64,000 bases of DNA from positions 244,501-308,500 of the forward strand of contig JAUJYZ010000758.1 of the NCBI GenBank assembly GCA_033675265.1, given 5' to 3'. Shown here piece by piece: positions 21,734 to 32,566 of the stretch. The notes below the pieces were generated by a model. That model made no database searches. It saw only the letters and a program-made list of their open reading frames with translations, and was not told where the DNA came from. Position numbers and translations under genes: made by a program. This stretch comes from Actinostola sp. cb2023 (Eukaryota > Cnidaria > Anthozoa > Actiniaria > Actinostolidae). The number at the start of each line of letters is the position of its first letter. Position 1 is the first letter of the stretch.

Positions 21734-24700
21734 CCATCAACTCGACATTTGGTACTTATATAAGAAAATGAAAATTCCGATGTGTAAAATCTAACATAAT
21801 AGCATGTATATATCTAGGTAATATATATAATTAATTCAGTTGACTATACAAATAGCATGAACTCATTTTGATGAATTCTGTCAGCATTATAGATTGAGAG
21901 GTTTGGCCATTTTAATCATGTTTGCATATTATTCAATAAATTTACAGATTTCAAGGACATATTATATATGTATCTATGCAAATTTAGATACAATGAACTT
22001 CCTACAGATGTACATACAGTACGTCATTGAAAAGTATTTGATGTGAGATGCACAGTGAAAGCTTGCATGTTTATGATGATATATATGTGAAGACACACAA
22101 GCTTATTTACTGAAGGATGAAGGTAAGAGCGAACTCGACATGGTGTCATATTTCATTGAGGTACAGTGGAAACTTTGTTAATATGATACAAACACTCCGT
22201 TACAACACTAAATACGATCAAAGACAAGTACCGATTTACTAGTTTCAACAAATTTGAAATATCAACATACAAAAAATAATCTCAATGTTTTTGTAAATAA
22301 ACCATGAAGTGTTAGAACAGGATCCATTTTTTTAAGATTCGTGGTATGACTTACAGAAATAGGAAACGTAACAGGGGTATAACAGTACTCCATTCCAGAC
22401 GAACGAACGCACGGGACTCTCGATTTCCTATCAGTATTTTTCAAAATGCAAAACCGTTTTAATGCATTTTTAATGATAAAAAGGGGCCGGCAGTATTTGT
22501 TAGCTTAAAGACAGTTAACAATTAGGGACTTACAAAACGACGCTATTGTGGATCAGTGTGGAAAGAAACCGAATCTGAAAGGAACTGATAACACGGAATT
22601 AAAAATCTGAAATCAAGGATTCAAGTACAGTCTTCAAGATACTGTGTGATATATATCTTTGAGCACTTTTGAGTCGATTATCCGATCGGTTTCATCCGAT
22701 CCTACCTAACCCTTGACTCTACTTTAACTTGCAACAATGAATGTTTACATTTCGATCTTCTAGCTTTCGCTCGAGATTTGCAAACCAACTCGAAAAATTC
22801 ACAACTAGAGATAGTACATAAAATATGGGATACATATACTGGGTCATATACTGAATGATGCCAGATAGAGTTCGTTTCTCTTCCAAACAACTAAACAAAA
22901 GAATCCCAAACACACTCATTTACAAAACAATAACTGATAGTGTTTTTAATAATGTGTCTAAAAAATACAGCGCACGTTCTGTCTCGTTGATCGTGGTATA
23001 AAGATCGAAGTAGTATAAGCTCGAAATAAGAAGCATTGTAATTAAATTTTCATGCCAAGATCAATACATATTACTAACAGTAATATAATTTGTGTCAGTG
23101 AACAGTGTAATTAGAGACAAACTAGTGTAGTATTGGAACCGACATGATGTAAACAACATACAACAACATTAATTTGCACGTGCAAAACAACCACTCGAAG
23201 CAGCATTTGCCTTCGATCCAGCATAATAATCACAAGATACAACATACTCTATCTTACCTTCAGAATCTTCCCTGCAGACGTTTGTAGAGACAGAAGAAAG
23301 CCACTATCATCTCAAACAATTAATATGGATTATGACAGACGAAGCTTCTCGTACTCGTAGCTCAAATCAGTGATTCCCAAAATGTTCAATCGAATCAGAT
23401 TAGATGATCCACGATCTGCAATGATTCAAGTGCCACGGATGCTTCTGATAGAGTAAAGGTTGATATTTATACGGGATGTTCTAGTTGATCGCATTTAGGA
23501 TTCTCAGCCGTTACAAAATACACAATGAACTGTTGAACTTGAATTATACCGCGCGAAACATTTGCATATGGGGATCAATAGTGCGCATGACCACAACTGT
23601 TACCGCTGACCGGAGTCTAAAACTAGAAATACATCAAAGGCAAGTCAAACATGACCAATTTATTCAGTAACAATGAACAATAACATAATAATAATTTATA
23701 CAATGAAACAATTCTTTATTACATCTTAACATAATTTCTAATTTTATGAAAACAATGATATACAAACTTGGTGACTTGGTATTTGTATTCATTTCAAAGT
23801 GACAAGTAATTAAATTGATTGTTCTTCTAACTAAAAATCAAGGTAGAGAAATTAAGTTAAACAATACTGATAAGTACTAAACAAAAAACTAAACTGTGAG
23901 AATGCAAGAAAAGAAAATTAATTTATACATTGTATATAAATAAAAGTATGTGAAGCAACCGGGTCCAAACGCATAACCTGTGGCAAAACTAGATTCTAGG
24001 ATAAAACAATCAATTGAACCTCAGGTATGACAGGGTGGTCCACAGCAAATTGCTGTGCTTTGCTTTGTCAGTGCAAGAGTACTAGTGAGCCACTCTCCAA
24101 AAACAGGAGTATCCATTGCTAAAATCGAGACTGTTGTTTTAAAATTCATGCCCATGCAGGACTTGCATGGGCTTAAAAATGAGACTACAACATAGCCTTT
24201 GATGCAGACATCTTTCGCTATAGTTCTCTCTCTTGACAACATCGTCATTATATCTATCAACTTTGACTGTGAGGATTTTCTGCAATTCAGGAGTGATGAA
24301 TTAACTGATATTAGGACATTTTTATCAATATGAACTTTACATTTTGTTACAATAATCTAGGTGTATCTGTATGTACAAAATTATTTTGATCTCTTCATTA
24401 ATTTTGGTAGCCTGATTTTCAGACGGTCCGTGAAAATCATATAATTTTGGTGGCTATCCCATAGACTTTTAACAATATACAAACCTACAGAAGCACCACA
24501 GAATCCTGCATCTACCCACTAAGCATTATTTTAAATATGACTATCATTATATAAAAATATATATAATGAGTAAGTAAACTTGAGCTTTTTTGATTGAATG
24601 GTTTGGCTAAATCCAGGTATGTTCAGTAACTTGTACAAGTAGTAGTTACGAGTAGTTACATTAGTTTTTACTGATAAAAGGCTTTTAGAAAATGGGAGCA

Positions 24701-24824
24701 CATATATGTGCACTATATCAAAAGAAAAGGTGATCTAATTTTTCAATAATTATTTTACAAACGAACTTATGATAAAATTATTATTATTTTTAGTTTTAAC
24801 TTATTATTGGATGTAAATGGTTTG
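21734..24824. other. CEP128 upstream region and UBE2F 3' flank
   Basis: No coding gene found in about 3 kb. On the minus strand a possible non-coding 5' exon of CEP128 ends near 23260 (gaag followed by gtaagatag), with a possible acceptor just upstream of the start codon near 21755 (ttcttatataag). The part below 24824 should contain the UBE2F 3' UTR; its polyadenylation site is not obvious. No long repeats seen. Confidence 0.35.
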
Positions 24825-27800
24825 CTATCTTCCTGGACTTGCAAACATTCTTATATATTCTTCTACACGTCTTTTGAAGGAATCCTGAAGAGAAAGAAAA
24901 TGGGAATAAATAGTTATAACCGGGTACACACAATACCACTCGACCACAACTCGACTATCTACGTACAACTCAATTTTTAAGGGACAATACATGTTACAGG
25001 CGCTTTCACATATCTTTTGACGATCGGATTCCGAAGTTTGTTCCGAAGTTGCGAAGTTCGCCGGCGAACTTCAAACATTCGTTACGAAGTTCGAAATGAA
25101 CTTGGCAAGTTCAAAACAAACTTCGGAACTTTGTTGGCGGCAATTTAGTTCGTTATCAGTTCGAAGTTGAGTTCTTTGATGATCTCAGACAATCATGAAT
25201 TGTTTTTCTAGACAAGGAAAAGGGCTTCCTAAGTACGTGCGTGAAAGAATATCGATCGTTGGTTAGAAGCCCTTCGGAACTTTGTTGACAGTAAAGTTCG
25301 TTGAAGCGTGACTCAAAATGGGCGAATATCCTAGATCTTTTCGTAGACAACGGGTAAAATGAGCGAGTATCCTAGATCTTTTCGTAGACAACGGGTAATC
25401 GATGATTCAGATGGAACATTTTGCGGTAGACAAACGTTATTTTCAACGATACAACGATAGAGTTTTTGAATTTCGAATGCTGGGGCTGGGGCTTATCTAT
25501 TTATGGTATTCGATATGTAAACAAATATCATCCGTTCTTGCTGTCCTACGAGTATTTCCTCCATGTTGCGCCTCTAAATTTCCTCTCCTAACAAAGTTGT
25601 TGATGATATTGGAAACAGTTTGCTTTGAAATGTTTAAAGATTTACCGATCTGTGCTCGACTTTGGCCTTCTAACCAACGATCGATATTCTTTCACGCACG
25701 TACTTAGGAAGCCATTTTCCTTGTCTAGAAAAACAATTCATGATTGTCTGAGATCATCAAAGAACTCAACTTCGAACTGATAACGAACTTTGCCGCCAAC
25801 AAAGTTCCGAAGTTTGTTTTGAACTTGCCAAGTTCATTTCGAACTTCGTAACGAATGTTTGAAGTTCGCCGGCGAACTTCGCAACTTCGGAACAAACTTC
25901 GGAATCCGATCGTCAAAAGATATGTGAAAGCGCCTGTAATATCAATTATGCAATTAGGCTAATCTAGGTCCTAAAATTATTTTACAATTTTCTTGTACTA
26001 CTTACTAAAATGCACCATATACAATGTATCTATGTGAAATCCAAGATGGCATCTAGCAACATTTGTTTTTGTAAAGTATGTGCCGATTTTCAAAAACTAG
26101 CTTTCCTGAAAGCCCATCACTACCACAGATTTAGCTTTAAATATTTTAAAAAATTCACAAGGTCTTCAGGTAAAGTGTGCAAGGTGTAATGAAGAATTCT
26201 AGTAGCTGATTTGGTGACTAACTTTCAGAATTTGGTCGCCAATGTGGAAATCTTAGGCGCATTGGCAACTGTATCGGTCACAATTTCGAGCCCTGGGTCA
26301 TAGAAGGTCTGCCACACACCTACAATTAAGCCCCTTACAACAGTCGAGTAATAGAGTGTGTGTGCAGCCTCTGTGGCTGACATTCCTGACAATATCCTGA
26401 TACAGTATAACTATCAACTGAAACAAACAAATAACAACAACAATATTTATGTATTGTCATGTACACATTATTATTATTACACATACTTTGTTTTCTTCAA
26501 ATTGCTGTGATGCTTCAACATTTAATGGATCGTCAAAATTTAATAAATCCTGAAAGATAATCAAAAACTCAAGATTACCAATGACATATTATGCATACAA
26601 TATGGTCATGGAATGTGAATGTGCTCAGTACAAAATAATATATATATTTTTTGAGTATGAGAGCTGATATACTTACTGTAAATAAAGAATTAAGGCCCCA
26701 AACCACATCCTGGCAATAAACAGAGTTAAAGAAGTTACATCAGTGCTCAAAATTCATTACAGTCAGACATGCATGATAAGTTAGTACTTACAGTACCTAA
26801 AATTCATTACAGTCAGACATGCATGATAAGTTAGTACTTACAGTACCTAAAATTCATTACAGTCAGACATGCATGATAAGTTAGTACTTACAGTACCTAA
26901 AATTCATTACAGTCAGACATGCATGATAAGTTAGTACTTACAGTACCTAAAATTCATTACAGTCAGACATGCATGATAAGTTAGTACTTACAGTACCTAA
27001 AATTCATTACAGTCAGACATGCATGATAAGTTAGTACTTACAGTACCTAAAATTCATTACAGTCAGACATGCATGATAAGTTAGTACTTACAGTACCTAA
27101 AATTCATTACAGTCAGACATGCATGATAAGTTAGTACTTACAGTACCTAAAATTCATTACAGTCAGACATGCATGATAAGTTAGTACTTACAGTACCTAA
27201 AATTCATTACAGTCAGACATGCATGATAAGTTAGTACTTACAGTAGCTATTTGTATACCAAGTATATAAGTTGTACATACAGCAGATATTATAATAATTA
27301 CCTTAAGTTTTCGTGTTGGTGCCCAACCAGAACCATCTAGTGTATGTTGCCGTAATAAACTATAATAATAGACAGGGATGTTTTCAGATAAACAGTATGC
27401 TACATATATGTACAAGTCTCTAGGCAGTACATTATGTAACTATTCTGATATAATTCTAGAACAATAACCGCAATCATAATTTACCTTAAACACACTTCTC
27501 CTGATTCACTTATATTTGGATGCCAAATCTTTGTTTTACAGTTAACATTAGGTGGCTGTCAATGATGTGCAACATGATGATTAATAACTATAATCGCTGT
27601 ATGGTAAAGGGGAAAGAGAGAAGGGAGAGGGGAGGAGAAGGAAGAGAAAAAAAGGAAGCTCAGTAATGAGTTGTCTGCCTTCAAGTTCCTTATCTATCCA
27701 ATCAGCTTATACACAGGTAATGTACATGTGAGTATTCATTATTGTTTATACCAGTACTCCTAGTGATATTAGGGAGTTTAAGCTTCGCAAAATCTACGAC

Positions 27801-29664
27801 GGCAACATCAACCGGAAGTGTAAATAACTTGTGTTCAGGGTTTGGTATGTACATTAGAGATTTAGTCCAAGCCTAAACCTGTGAGGTTACTTCATCCACA
27901 GGGAATACCAACTATGAAGATATGAAACCCCAAAGTGAAGTTATTTACACTTCCGGTTGACGTCGCCATTGTAGATTTTGCAAAGCCAAACTCCCTATTA
28001 ATTTTGTATTACAGTTGGACTTCCGCAAACAGACACCTCCTATATTCAGACACATTACAAATGTCCTGAACATATCTTTCTCCACTCATGGTATTATATA
28101 CCTTTATATTATATTCCTCAGGAACAACGATATGAAAAATAAATATTCCATCTTTCCAAAACCCTTCATCTGCAAAAGCCAAAGTTCATTAAAGTTAGTT
28201 CATTTACTGCAGTTCTCAGTATTATGCGAACTCAGACATTCAAACAGTCTGCTGCAACTTGGTTTTTCGCTGCCATCAATCAAATTCAAAACTCTAACAA
28301 ATTCAAAACTAAATACATTCTTTGACCAAATGATCCATAATTTAGCTCAAAATGATATTTGGTTTCCATTTGGTGGGTCTTCTGACTTTTATTTTTAAGT
28401 TTACTGATTTTTTATGTTGATTGACGGCAGCGAAAAACCAAGTTCCAGCCGACTGCTTGAATGTCTGAGTTCGCATAATACTGAGAATTGCAGTAATTAT
28501 AAACTGTGGAAAACCAAACATGCCAGCCTACTTATAAATTTTCAAAGAGTTTCAAACTCATAGCACTTTTAAGGCCCCGTTTGCATGGGGAAGAGGGTAA
28601 CCCTAGTGGTAGGGTTACACTAGTGCTAGGGTAACCCTACATGTATCTGAGTACTAGGATTACGTACCCTACCGCTAGGGTTATGTTTTTCCCTTGTAAA
28701 TTATTTTGCCGGGATAACTCGCCTATCCAGGACAACTTTTTACTAGTTTCTGCCATTTTGTTTATTGTGATGAAGCCTTGCATGATCACCAAGCAATATT
28801 GAATTGACTGGAGGGGAGGGGAGGGTAATCCCAATCAAATAAATTTTGCTTGTCAACCCGGGCTATCTTTGACCCTAGTACTAGGATAACAGGTAACCCT
28901 AACTGCTAGGGTCACCCATTCCCCATGTAAACAGGTCTAAAACGTATTTTAACCTACCTGGGACTACTGTCAAATGAAAATCATGCAAACGGTTTGGATT
29001 TTTAAAATCAACTTTACATGTTTCTGTGGAATAAACAAATGAATGAATGAATGAAACGAAGAACTGGGAAGTAAAAATACACAGAAAATATTCCTTTTGA
29101 TGATGCTGGCATCAACTCATGGACAATGCACACATTTGTACATTTTATTCACAAAATTTTAACATCGTCACAATTCTAACAAAAATACCTCTGTTTATAC
29201 ATGAAAGCTATTCCAATAAATGAGTATAATACAAAAAGATTTCTAACAGTTCACAATCTTGTTTATGCATGCGTCACTGTACGAGTCTGAAACATTTCAG
29301 AAATGATTGAAATCATCATCCGAAAATAGCTTAGATCTGCAGTCTTCTGTTCTCATGATCAAACTTGCTCAAGACAGTTTACAAAAAAACTCGTGATGAA
29401 TTTTCAATGATGACTTACCGGGTAAATATTCTACCATTTCTTGAGCTTCTATTATATGAAGAACAAGGAAAAGTGAATTAAATAAACACAAAAGGAACCA
29501 AAATGATATGGAATCATTGACAGAAAATACGTGTGACGAAATGTACCTTTCGTTAGTAAAGTATCTCTCACAGAAATTCTCTGTACTTTGCGCGATTCAC
29601 CTGGACTAAGCCCTTTCTCCCTCTTCTCTCTTTCCTCCTTAATCTTTTTGGAAAGAGTAATCAT
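24825..29664 (-). CDS. UBE2F: NEDD8-conjugating enzyme E2 UBE2F
   Basis: A 188-residue E2 that accepts NEDD8 from the NAE1-UBA3 E1 and, in animals, passes it to CUL5 with RBX2. Exons 5'->3': 29664-29547, 29448-29419, 29023-28958, 28169-28102, 27555-27485, 27359-27302, 26709-26677, 26549-26487, 24884-24825. Key blocks: N-terminal peptide MITLSKKIKEE and ISVRDTLLTKE, the family-specific E1-docking extension; DEGFWKDGIFIF; IWHPNIS with the HPN motif at 106-108; GEVCLSLLRQH with the catalytic Cys at 116, the same number as I recall for human; [22 protein letters not shown]; and the end RVEEYIRMFASPGR. All phases close and the length is within a few residues of vertebrate UBE2F. UBE2M is excluded by the N-terminus and the GWAPTR block. 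Introns are full of transposon relics. Confidence 0.95.
24995..25938. mobile_element. Foldback DNA transposon relic with HTH fragment (last UBE2F intron)
   Basis: 944 bp with about 275-bp inverted arms: tacaggcgctttcacatatc at the left, gatatgtgaaagcgcctgta at the right, TA on both sides. On the minus strand the centre (about 25500-25690) reads WLEGQSRAQIGKSLNISKQT then VSNIINNFVRRGNL, a Tc1/mariner- or paired-type helix-turn-helix. The frame is open only for some 70 residues and no DDE catalytic domain remains. Confidence 0.75.
26751..27245. repeat. 50-bp minisatellite, 10 copies (UBE2F intron)
   Basis: Units begin aattcattacagtcagacat at 26751, 26801 and so on to 27201, essentially identical. 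The array starts about 40 bp from the acceptor of the exon ending at 26709. On the minus strand each unit contains actgtaagtac, a donor-like string. Confidence 0.95.
27771..27995. mobile_element. Foldback MITE, AGGGAGTTT ends (UBE2F intron)
   Basis: Left arm tagggagtttaagcttcgca .. aaccggaagtgtaaataac; right arm gttatttacacttccggttg .. aaactccctatt. About 225 bp, arms about 60 bp, non-coding. Confidence 0.8.
28206..28495. mobile_element. Inverted repeat, about 80-bp arms (UBE2F intron)
   Basis: Left arm 28206-28290 (tactgcagttctcagtatta ..), right arm 28419-28495 as its reverse complement (.. actgagaattgcagtaatt). Just before it, at 28012-28035, acagttggacttccgcaaac resembles a pogo-like end, so this may be part of a larger broken element. 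Confidence 0.65.
28572..28940. mobile_element. Inverted-repeat element, GGCCCCGTTTGCATGGGG end (UBE2F intron)
   Basis: The left end ggccccgtttgcatggggaa is mirrored by ccattccccatgtaaacagg at 28916-28936. Subterminal taaccctag/ctagggtta repeats lie on both sides. About 370 bp, non-coding, ending 18 bp from the exon at 28958. Confidence 0.7.
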
Positions 29665-30180
29665 GTTTTAAGAGAGATAAGAGTATTTTTCATCGAACAG
29701 TTGGACAACAAACTTTTTGCTTCGTTTTGCTATCATCCTTGATTCTGAGCCCACAAGACATCGGTCAGCGGCTTATGAATTAGTGAAACCGCGATCATTG
29801 TGGTCAGTGGGACTACACTCGCCCCATTCCTTATGATATTCACGGCCACTAGGGATATTGTGAAAACTTTTTGCATTCGTTTTTGTCTTCCCCTCCCGCT
29901 AATTTCAAGTTGTTGTTTTATAAAGGTAACTTCCATTGACAGGGGACTAATCTGACTGATGGTTGAGGGATTCAGACTAGTTTTAGTTCAATTTTGCGTC
30001 CCTGCAAAAATCGCTGATTCATCGTGACTCGATGACGATTCATAGTTTGCTGTAAAACGTATCGAAACAACGACACAGGTAAAGTATGGATTGGTTTAGT
30101 ACGACGTTAGTGAACAACGTTTATATTTATTAGTTCTAGTTGAAATAAAAACTGAATCAGAATCAGTTAAGCTTATCTAT

Positions 30181-30223
30181 AGTTCAGATGTAAGTTACAT
30201 GACATGTAACTTACATCTGAACT
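30181..30223. repeat. Perfect 20-bp palindrome with 3-bp loop
   Basis: agttcagatgtaagttacat, gac, then the exact reverse complement. It is embedded between two TTAAGCTTAT/ATAAGCTTAA-like flanks. Confidence 0.9.
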
Positions 30224-30653
30224 TTAATATCGGGTTATAAGCTTAATTTAATAATTAAATTATTACATGTCTAGTAAGAGTAAGCTTATATTATATTATA
30301 TAAGCTTACAGTTAGTATACACTGTCAAGTACACTTGCACTCATCTAGAATAACATCATTTACTTGTATAAGATTATTTATACATGTAAAAATAAGGATT
30401 CCTGTTTTGTTAGAAGTTTCTTTCTTAAGAAGCCAGCCTTGTATGATGCCATGAATCACTCATCAACAAATTTTAAATAAAAACCAACAATTATACAGTA
30501 TATTTTATAGAATAGTTATTGGTGTATTTGGTTGAGCGTGCCATGTGTTATTAGAGTACAGCCACACAGATATTATATAAAACAAATACCTGTAGATTCC
30601 ATTTTGCCAATGATGCGTCTGTACTCATATACATTACATGTACATGCACAGAA

Positions 30654-30736
30654 GATGTCAAAATGTGGTGAGAACGACAGTCACACTGAAACCGTCACAC
30701 CACAAGGCTTTCTGGTTCTCACCACATTTTGATGTC
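30654..30736. repeat. Hairpin with perfect 22-bp arms
   Basis: Left arm gatgtcaaaatgtggtgaga plus ac (30654-30675); right arm 30715-30736 is its exact reverse complement; loop 39 bp. No support for a microRNA beyond the fold. Confidence 0.85.
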
Positions 30737-30944
30737 ATCTGTGAATCTATAATAATAAGAGTACAGACCCACCAAAAAATGCCATCTTAAAATAGCATAA
30801 ATATTACACGCCATCTGATTGGCGGGCAGGCCTCCAAAATCTATGCTTTATTTCGCCAGTAAAGATGTGTTTTTGATTGACAGGTGAAAACTTCATTGTA
30901 GCAAAATTGCAATTGAACAACAATTCCTTTAAATTAGCTTCTTG

Positions 30945-31926
30945 AACCCATTCGCTCCTGAGCTATTTTGAGTTTTTTAGCGATTTTCTGGACCTAATCA
31001 CGTCGTAGGAAATTTCGATTCCATATAAGGGGTTTCCATGGAAACCTTGACAGTTCTGAATGCCCGTGGGCTCGAGTTCTTGTGTGGCCTGCCTCTTGTC
31101 GTGGGATCTCGTGGAGCCAGTAGTTTGTAGCTGCTTGAAGAGGCCAATTTTGCATTTTAGAGTGTTTTATAGCCATTATTCACCACAGAAACCCCCAGAA
31201 CAGCATCATTAAGCTTGACTGGTGTGGTAGAGACCGTTCTGCTGAAAGAAACCAGCAGCGAGGAACGATTTTCACGAAGACATCTCGGCAGTGCCGTTAC
31301 GGAATTCAAAATGGCGGACTCAACTGTGAAATCGTCTCTCTGGTTGTTCTGTGGTGGATTGCAGGAACTACAAAAAAGGCATATTTTGCCTGTAGGACTG
31401 AGTGGCTCGACACTCTAAAAAAGTCTAAAAAATGGAAAGGGCGGGATGCTTGCTGTCGAAAATTCCCGTATGTTCCCGGCATCCTTTTTGGGCGTGCAGA
31501 ATGAAAACACGTGTTTGCAAAAGTGGTCCTAAGGAAATGGCTATTGTTCGGCGAGTTAAGAAAGAGAGAGGGAAAAATTCATGACTATATCAATTGAAGA
31601 CGAGAGATGGAAGTTTGCCGAGAAAGTGGCATTTTGTTTAGCAAGGATGTATTTTGGAAGAAAATCCAAGTCAAATGTCGTTCATTTTCGAGGTGTAAAA
31701 TTGCGTCAAAAACACACATTTTTGATTTTTATGGAAAACAAATTGAACTAGTGCCCAGAAATCGGACCTGTAAGTCAGTTTACTTGAAGTTAAAATTTGA
31801 AGAGTTATCTAGTTGTCACTAATAGCTGGCCGTGAGATCGATGTTACGAAAATTCAGAAAGTTATAATTTTTCAAAGCAGTATCGATGTCTACGGCCGGT
31901 TTCGGCAGGTGTAGGAGTCAATGGGT
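30945..31926. mobile_element. Inverted-end element, AACCCATT..AATGGGTT
   Basis: Left end gaacccattcgctcctgagc, right end gtaggagtcaatgggttaaa. About 980 bp with short open frames that match nothing I know. Probably a non-autonomous DNA element; class uncertain. Confidence 0.5.
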
Positions 31927-32566
31927 TAAAATGAAATTTGAATCAGCCAAAGTCTTCTGAAATTCCTTTCTTTCCCGTAAAGAAAAGTTGTGAAATTGGT
32001 CAAACTCACCTTCCATATCAAAATCTGTTGATAGTACAGTGAATATAACATGATTCCATGGAGAATTGATATCTTCATCAAAGAGTACAATAAAATTCTT
32101 CGAAATGTACTTTGCAAATGACAGTGATTAGATTTCTTGCAATAGACTTGTATATTGTTTTGCATAATTTATTAATTTTGTTTGGCTATGTGGTTGTTTC
32201 CAACCCAAAATAGAAAGCCAACTGAGTAAAAAGAATGTGATTGGTTTTATACCATACATGTATGCTTACTCAAGTATGTTAAATAATGGCACGGCATTGT
32301 TATGTACATGTATATGTAATGCTATAATTCCATAACTGAGCACATGAGATGCAATCTTTTGTTTTTGGATACAAGAGAAGTTTATTGCAGCATTGAAGCT
32401 TGAAAGGGTACATTAGTCAGACATAATGGTAGATTATTGTTGTATTGTATTCAAGGACTGGAACAAGTAATGGATTCATGAGTGCTATTTAAATCTGGTT
32501 AATAAGCAGACATTACAAGTATTAACAAGTTGAGGATCTTCACCTTCATTGCTGGATAGATTAAAG

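Larger units (their letters stand above)
29665..32566. other. Divergent intergenic region between UBE2F and UBE4A
   Basis: Must contain both promoters. A short minus-strand frame at 29936-29733 (67 codons, one hydrophobic stretch) lies upstream of UBE2F; I do not recognise it and it may be 5' UTR. On the plus strand cgacacag followed by gtaaag (donor at 30079) could close a non-coding first exon of UBE4A, which would put both start sites within about 400 bp. The rest holds two hairpins and an inverted-repeat element. Confidence 0.4.

Noticed and set aside
22000..24800. Separate gene between CEP128 and UBE2F
   Set aside because: Only short frames (up to 79 codons) without similarity, splice pairing or codon bias.
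28102..28169. Apparent frameshift in UBE2F exon 4
   Set aside because: Came from a misread base run; re-reading gives an uninterrupted frame (DEGFWKDGIFIF) with matching phases.
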